Assembly (NCBI RefSeq): GCF_900240385.1
Contig: NZ_OEQH01000001.1
Location: 62,001 to 126,000 of the forward strand
Length of the DNA: 64,000 nucleotides
Direction: 5' to 3'
From: Clostridium minihomine
GTDB taxonomy: Bacteria; Bacillota; Clostridia; Oscillospirales; Acutalibacteraceae
The notes beneath the pieces were generated by a model. The model was not told where the DNA came from and did no database searches. It saw nothing but the letters and a program-made list of their open reading frames with translations. Of the stretch, positions 59,382-64,000 are shown piece by piece (position 1 is the first letter of the stretch; every line of letters begins with the position of its first letter). The position numbers and the translations under genes were made by a program.

Positions 59382-62375
59382 ATGAGTGATATTATGACCC
59401 CAATCCCGTTCGGCAATCTGATGGCCTGGGTATTAGAAGAGAAGAAAAAAGGCAGTTGCTTTGGATTACGCCGAGCTTACCGTGCGGATCCGACTCGACA
59501 CTATGAAATGTTTGGGGGAAAACTCGAAACTCCAATTGGCCCGGCTGCCGGGCCGCACACGCAGCTGGCACAGAATATTATTGCCTCTTATTACGGCGGT
59601 TCCCGCTTTTTTGAACTGAAAACCGTGCAGAAGCTGGATGGCCGGGATCTGCCGGTGAGCAAGCCCTGTATTTTAGCCGATGATGAATGTTACAACTGTG
59701 AATGGTCAACCGAGCTTTATGTCCCCCAGGCCTTTGATGAATATGTCAAGGCGTGGTTTGTTCTGAAGGTGATTTCCAAAGAATGGGGGTTGGGCAGCCC
59801 CGATGGTTTTCAGTTTAATATGTCTGTTGGGTATGATTTGGACGGAATCCGGACCGAAAAGGTGGATTGTTTCATTGAGGGAATGAAGGATGCTTCGGAT
59901 ACGCCGATTTTCCGGGAGTGCAAAAACTGGCTGGTGGAAAATAAAGAACTGTTCCGAAAGGTCACGGCGGATGACATTGAGCAAATGAATGCCGACATCT
60001 GCAACTCGGTTACGCTTTCCACGCTCCACGGCTGTCCTCCGCAAGAAATTGAGCGGATTGCCTCGTACCTAATCAATGAAAAACACCTGAACACTTTTAT
60101 TAAATGCAATCCCACTCTTCTGGGATATGAGTATGCCCGCAAAACGCTGGATGAGATGGGCTACGATTATATTCAGTTTACTGATTTCCATTTTAAAGAC
60201 GATTTGCAGTATGAGGACGCTGTCCCGATGCTGCGGCGTTTGAACGAACTGGCAGAATCGAAAGGGATGAGCTTCGGCGTCAAAATTACCAATACCTTCC
60301 CCGTTGACGTTAAGGCAAATGAACTGCCCAGCGAGGAAATGTACATGTCCGGCAAGTCGCTGTATCCCTTGTCTTTGGCGGTTGCCACGCGGCTTTCTCG
60401 TGATTTTGACGGCAAGCTGCGCATTGCTTATTCCGGCGGCTGTGATTATTTTAATATTCAGTCTGTGATAGAAGCAGGCATTTGGCCGGTAACGATGGCA
60501 ACAACTTTGCTGAAACCGGGTGGATATACCCGGTTGGTCCAGATTGCGGAGCTGCTGATGCAAAAAGAGCCGAAGGCTTTTTCTGGCGTAGATGCCAAGG
60601 CAGTGGAGCGGCTTGCGGCAGAGGCAAAGACCGATCCGCATCACGTAAAGCCCATAAAACCGCTGCCGAACCGTAAAAACGGCAGGAAGGTTCCGCTGAC
60701 CGACTGCTTTATCGCCCCATGTATGGAAACCTGTCCGATTCATCAGGAGATCACGACGTATGGGCGGTTATGTAAGGAAGAAAACTATCCCGAGGCGCTG
60801 CGCGTCATCTTAGACAAGAACCCGCTTCCTTTTATGACGGGCATAATCTGTCAGCACCCCTGCATGTCGGTTTGTACCCGGAATTTTTACGAATCCCCTG
60901 TGCAAATCCGCGCTAACAAGCTGATTGCCGCACGCAATGGCTATGATACTGTTTTGCCGGAAATCAAACCCGGAAAGCCCAACGGCAAAACCGTGGTAAT
61001 TGTCGGCGGTGGGCCTGCGGGCATTTCGGCGGCATATTTTCTCGGCCGCGCCGGCTGCCGGGTGAAGGTGTTTGACGAAAACAAGGTGCCGGGTGGCGTT
61101 GTAACCAACATTGTGCCGGAATTCCGCGTTCCGGAAGAGCAGGTAATGAAGGACGTGCGGCTGGCAGAGGCGGCAGGGGCCGAGTTTATTAGGAACACCC
61201 GCGTGGAAGACGTAAAAAAATTAATGGCGGACGAAAAGGCCGACGCTGCGATTCTCTGCATCGGTGCGCATAAAGAGATTCCGCTGAAGCTGCAGGAGGG
61301 TGTTGCCACAAACGCACTTCATTTTCTGCGGGAATTCCGAGAAAGCAGCGGCACGCTTTCCCTTGGGGAAAATGTGGCTGTGGTGGGCGGCGGCAATACC
61401 GCAATGGATACGGCCCGCGCGGCTGTTCGGAATCAGGGCGTGAAAACTGTTTCGCTGGTGTACAGAAGGACAAAACGATATATGCCGGCGGAGGAAGAAG
61501 AGCTTGCCATGGCATTGGAAGACGGCGTTATTTTCCGCGAGCTGCTGGCTCCGGTGGCGCACCGCGGCAGCAAGCTGTTGTGCCGAAAGATGAAGCTGGG
61601 CGATATGGATGCTTCCGGCAGGAGAGCTGTCATCGAAACAGATGAGACGGTGGAGGTTCCGGCGGATACCGTGATTGCCTCTATCGGAGAACGCGTTGAC
61701 GGCAGCTTCTATGAGAAGAATGGGATCGAGGTATCTGAAAAAGGATTTGTAAAGGTCAATCCGGCGACCAACGAAACCTCTGTAAAAGGGATTTATGCCG
61801 CAGGAGATGGGCAGGAGGGCGCTTCGGTTGTGGTTCGTGCGATTGCAGGTGCAAAGAAGGCCTGCGAAGCCATTTTGGGTGATACCATAGGAATCAACCG
61901 TCCTTCCCAAAATACAGAAGAGGCGTTTTATGCCAAGAAGGGCAATTTGGCCGAACCTGAAATGGACGAAACCCAGAGTGATACCCGCTGTTTGACCTGC
62001 GATTTTATCTGCGAGAACTGTACGGAAGTTTGTCCAAACCGCGCGAATATTGCAATCCGCGTTCCGGGAGCACAAATGCACCAAATCATTCATGTGGATT
62101 ATATGTGCAACGAATGCGGAAACTGTCGCAGCTTCTGTCCTTATGATTCCGCGCCCTATCAGGAAAAATTTACACTCTTTGCTGCCGCGCAGGATATGGA
62201 GGATTCCAAAAATGATGGCTTTGCCTTTACGGATCAGCAGGGAAGCGTACAGGTTCGATTGGGCAGCGATTACTTATCTTATACGGTAGGCGGCAAACAC
62301 GAAAAATTACCTCAAGAATTGGCCAATGTCATTGACACGGTATATCAGGATTACCCTTATTTGATTCTTTCTTAA
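59382..62375 (+). CDS. ygfK: YgfK family FAD/NAD- and Fe-S oxidoreductase
   Basis: This is a 997-residue fusion. The N-terminal part (about 1-430) resembles a dihydropyrimidine dehydrogenase-type flavin domain (PIGPAAGPHTQLAQNIIASY; STLHGCPPQEIERIASYL). The middle has Cys-rich iron-sulfur binding of the glutamate synthase small-chain type (CMETCPIH; CQHPCMSVCTRNF), then FAD and NAD(P) domains (VIVGGGPAGISAAYFLGRAG; AVVGGGNTAMDTARAAVRN). The C-terminus has two 4Fe-4S motifs (CDFICENCTEVCP; CNECGNCRSFCP). It is the likely electron exchanger of the pathway, with a reductive step on a purine-derived intermediate. ATG 59382 follows GGAGG. Length is close to the E. coli protein. Confidence 0.93.
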   Translation: MSDIMTPIPFGNLMAWVLEEKKKGSCFGLRRAYRADPTRHYEMFGGKLETPIGPAAGPHTQLAQNIIASYYGGSRFFELKTVQKLDGRDLPVSKPCILADDECYNCEWSTELYVPQAFDEYVKAWFVLKVISKEWGLGSPDGFQFNMSVGYDLDGIRTEKVDCFIEGMKDASDTPIFRECKNWLVENKELFRKVTADDIEQMNADICNSVTLSTLHGCPPQEIERIASYLINEKHLNTFIKCNPTLLGYEYARKTLDEMGYDYIQFTDFHFKDDLQYEDAVPMLRRLNELAESKGMSFGVKITNTFPVDVKANELPSEEMYMSGKSLYPLSLAVATRLSRDFDGKLRIAYSGGCDYFNIQSVIEAGIWPVTMATTLLKPGGYTRLVQIAELLMQKEPKAFSGVDAKAVERLAAEAKTDPHHVKPIKPLPNRKNGRKVPLTDCFIAPCMETCPIHQEITTYGRLCKEENYPEALRVILDKNPLPFMTGIICQHPCMSVCTRNFYESPVQIRANKLIAARNGYDTVLPEIKPGKPNGKTVVIVGGGPAGISAAYFLGRAGCRVKVFDENKVPGGVVTNIVPEFRVPEEQVMKDVRLAEAAGAEFIRNTRVEDVKKLMADEKADAAILCIGAHKEIPLKLQEGVATNALHFLREFRESSGTLSLGENVAVVGGGNTAMDTARAAVRNQGVKTVSLVYRRTKRYMPAEEEELAMALEDGVIFRELLAPVAHRGSKLLCRKMKLGDMDASGRRAVIETDETVEVPADTVIASIGERVDGSFYEKNGIEVSEKGFVKVNPATNETSVKGIYAAGDGQEGASVVVRAIAGAKKACEAILGDTIGINRPSQNTEEAFYAKKGNLAEPEMDETQSDTRCLTCDFICENCTEVCPNRANIAIRVPGAQMHQIIHVDYMCNECGNCRSFCPYDSAPYQEKFTLFAAAQDMEDSKNDGFAFTDQQGSVQVRLGSDYLSYTVGGKHEKLPQELANVIDTVYQDYPYLILS

Positions 62376-62411
62376 AAACAGATGCAAAGACAAACGTTGT
62401 GGGAGGCGGCC

Positions 62412-63785
62412 ATGAACAAAAAACTCATTCAAAATGGACTCCTTATTTTCCCGCAGGGGAGCAAAAAAGCGGATCTGCTCATTGATGGGGAAAAAATTTC
62501 TCAGATCGGAGAGAATTTGCCCACGGAAAACGCACAGATCATAGATGCTGCGGGCAAGCTGGTTTTTCCGGGATTTATCGATGCGCATACGCATTTTGAT
62601 CTGGCGGTAGCCAATTGCGTGACGGCAGACGATTTCGCTTCTGGCACGGCTGCCGCCGTAGTCGGCGGAACCACGGCTATTGTGGATTACTGCACACAAT
62701 ACCGGGGTGAAACTATGCGCCATGCGCTGCAAAACTGGAAACAAAAGGCGTCTGTCGGCTGCTCATGCGATTACGGATTTCATATGGCCATCACCGACTG
62801 GACCCCCGAAATTCATGCAGAGTGCCATGACATCATGGACGAAGGCGTCACAACGTTTAAGCTATATCTGACCTATGATACCCAAGTAGATGACGAAACG
62901 CTGTTCAAGATTTTACAACGCCTGAAAGAGGTAGGCGGTATTGCCGGGGTGCATTGTGAAAATTCCGGGATGATTGCTGCCCTGCAGCAGGAATATGCCG
63001 CAGATGAGCGGATTTCAAAGGTTAGCTCGCATTATCTTACACGCCCCCCGGCATCAGAGGCCGAGGCCATCGGCCGGCTTTTGCATTTTGCAGAGGTAAT
63101 CGATACCCCGGTAATCGACGTTCACCTGACCGGTGAGGAAGGGCTGAACGAAATCCGTGCGGCGCGCCGGCGGGGGCAGACGGTTTATGTGGAAACCTGC
63201 CCCCAATACCTGTGTATGGACGACAGCCTGTATGAACTGCCCGGGTTTGAGGGGGCAAAGTATATTATTGCGCCGCCCCTGAGAAAACCGAGAGACAATC
63301 AGGTGCTTTGGGAAGCACTGGCCGCCGGAGAAATTCAGACGGTCGCCACCGATCATTGCTCCTTTACGCTAGCCCAAAAAGAGCTTGGAAAGTCTGACTT
63401 CCGAAAAATTCCCGGCGGAATGCCTGGGGCGGAAACATGCGGGCGGCTAATTTTTTCGGAAGGTGTTTGCAAGGGTCGGCTCACCAAGGAAAAAATGTGC
63501 GAGGTGCTTTGTGAAAATCCCGCAAAACTGTATGGGATGTACCCGCAAAAGGGGGTTCTTGCCCAAGGCTCTGACGCGGATATTGTAATACTGGATCCCG
63601 GCTGTAAAGAGGTGATCGCCGCTTCCCGGCAAATGTCCCGCTGCGGCTATTCCCCGTTTGAAGGAAAAGAACTGACGGGGACTATTGATCAGGTTTATCT
63701 GCGGGGGGAGCTGGTTGCCCAGAACGGAAAGCTGATACAAAAAAATCGCGGCAGGTTCCTCCGCCGCGGCCGCTTTGCCCTGTGA
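62412..63785 (+). CDS. hyuA: Dihydropyrimidinase/hydantoinase
   Basis: The 457-residue cyclic amidohydrolase has the DAHTHFDLAV (HxH) metal motif, the carboxylated-lysine block TTFKLYLTYD, HCEN, the late ATDHCSF and the C-terminal ILDPGCKEVI. It hydrolyses ring amides such as hydantoins and dihydropyrimidines and in this cluster would open a ring formed from the purine. ATG 62412 follows GGGAGG. Last gene of the operon, followed by a terminator. Confidence 0.93.
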   Translation: MNKKLIQNGLLIFPQGSKKADLLIDGEKISQIGENLPTENAQIIDAAGKLVFPGFIDAHTHFDLAVANCVTADDFASGTAAAVVGGTTAIVDYCTQYRGETMRHALQNWKQKASVGCSCDYGFHMAITDWTPEIHAECHDIMDEGVTTFKLYLTYDTQVDDETLFKILQRLKEVGGIAGVHCENSGMIAALQQEYAADERISKVSSHYLTRPPASEAEAIGRLLHFAEVIDTPVIDVHLTGEEGLNEIRAARRRGQTVYVETCPQYLCMDDSLYELPGFEGAKYIIAPPLRKPRDNQVLWEALAAGEIQTVATDHCSFTLAQKELGKSDFRKIPGGMPGAETCGRLIFSEGVCKGRLTKEKMCEVLCENPAKLYGMYPQKGVLAQGSDADIVILDPGCKEVIAASRQMSRCGYSPFEGKELTGTIDQVYLRGELVAQNGKLIQKNRGRFLRRGRFAL

Positions 63786-63932
63786 AAAAGGGTTTGTGTT
63801 TATAATGGAGTGTTATGCGCAGGAGGGTTCGTGCGGCCGCTCTTTTTCTGTGGGAAAATGATGCATTGCCGGCCAAAGAGAAGCAAAGCGTACCATCTGA
63901 ATGATAAGAAGGGTTTTATGTACGGAACAAAT

Positions 63933-63980
63933 AAAAAAACCGATGGAAGAAGGCTTGTCCTTTCCATCGGTTTTTTATTT
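63933..63980 (+). terminator. Intrinsic terminator of the ssnA-ygfK-hyuA operon
   Basis: AAAAAACCGATGGAA (63933-63947) pairs with TTCCATCGGTTTTTT (63962-63976), followed by ATTTTG. No gene is supported between 63786 and 64000. Confidence 0.9.
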
Positions 63981-64000
63981 TGTTATGGCAAGAACACTGC

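Noticed and set aside
1..64000. tRNA, rRNA and CRISPR arrays
   Set aside because: No cloverleaf, rRNA signature or regularly spaced direct repeats were seen.

Overview
The window looks like a chromosomal segment of an anaerobic, gut-type Firmicute (class Clostridia). The evidence is the clostridial-type conjugation genes (PrgI, Maff2, PcfB and CD1110/CD1112/CD1115-like families), strong AGGAGG ribosome sites with frequent TTG and GTG starts, sigma-A promoters, and a selenium-type molybdenum hydroxylase and purine-breakdown cluster of the kind found in gut anaerobes. No rRNA, tRNA or CRISPR array was seen. Genus cannot be fixed from the sequence alone.

Region 1 (1-8.2 kb, minus strand) is part of an integrative and conjugative element (ICE). 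It holds a type IV secretion module (VirB4 cut by the window edge, PrgI, a TrbL/VirB6-like channel protein, Maff2, the VirD4 coupling protein, PcfB), a replication-type winged-helix protein, and a ParB/ParA pair.

Region 2 (8.2-27.6 kb, AT-rich) is the cargo of that element, or of several nested elements, and is the most novel part. In order it holds: a four-gene ABC three-component type operon (Xre regulator, SMEK-domain protein, small middle component, DUF2326 Rad50-like ATPase) inserted between parA and a decayed copy of the parA start; a remnant of an ICE methylase; an unusual HNH-ParA/MinD fusion; a coiled-coil remnant; a replication-relaxation-like cassette with two clusters of nested inverted repeats; a secreted protein with a membrane protein and a divergent Xre regulator; a large serine recombinase with a decayed second copy; a HEPN RNase-like gene between the two recombinase copies; and a large HD plus HSP90-type ATPase protein with a small partner gene. 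Several of these look like anti-phage or anti-element systems.

Region 3 (27.8-32.5 kb) is a patchwork of small regulator and redox genes. It has an NAD(P)-binding reductase with an Rrf2 regulator and three matched operators, a decayed PhzF gene, a VOC protein, an ArsR-like regulator and two nitroreductases.

Region 4 (32.5-64 kb, higher GC) is a coherent purine/urate catabolic island. A 1.3-kb non-coding stretch carries a candidate three-way-junction RNA ahead of an NCS2 purine permease. Then come a MobA-like/ModE fusion, a MocA-type cytidylyltransferase, a three-subunit xanthine dehydrogenase, a selenium-dependent type fused xanthine dehydrogenase, a PLP-barrel protein and a YheO/DauR-type regulator. 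A molybdenum cofactor operon follows (MoeA-like, MoaC, MoaA, MOSC-MogA, ModA, ModB, ModE-like, XdhC). Last come two divergent operons for ring opening and nitrogen recovery: ygeX-ygeY-ygeW-arcC on the minus strand and ssnA-ygfK-hyuA on the plus strand. The likely flow is purine import, molybdenum hydroxylase redox chemistry, amidohydrolase ring opening, then formation of 2,3-diaminopropionate and carbamoyl phosphate, giving pyruvate, ammonia and ATP.
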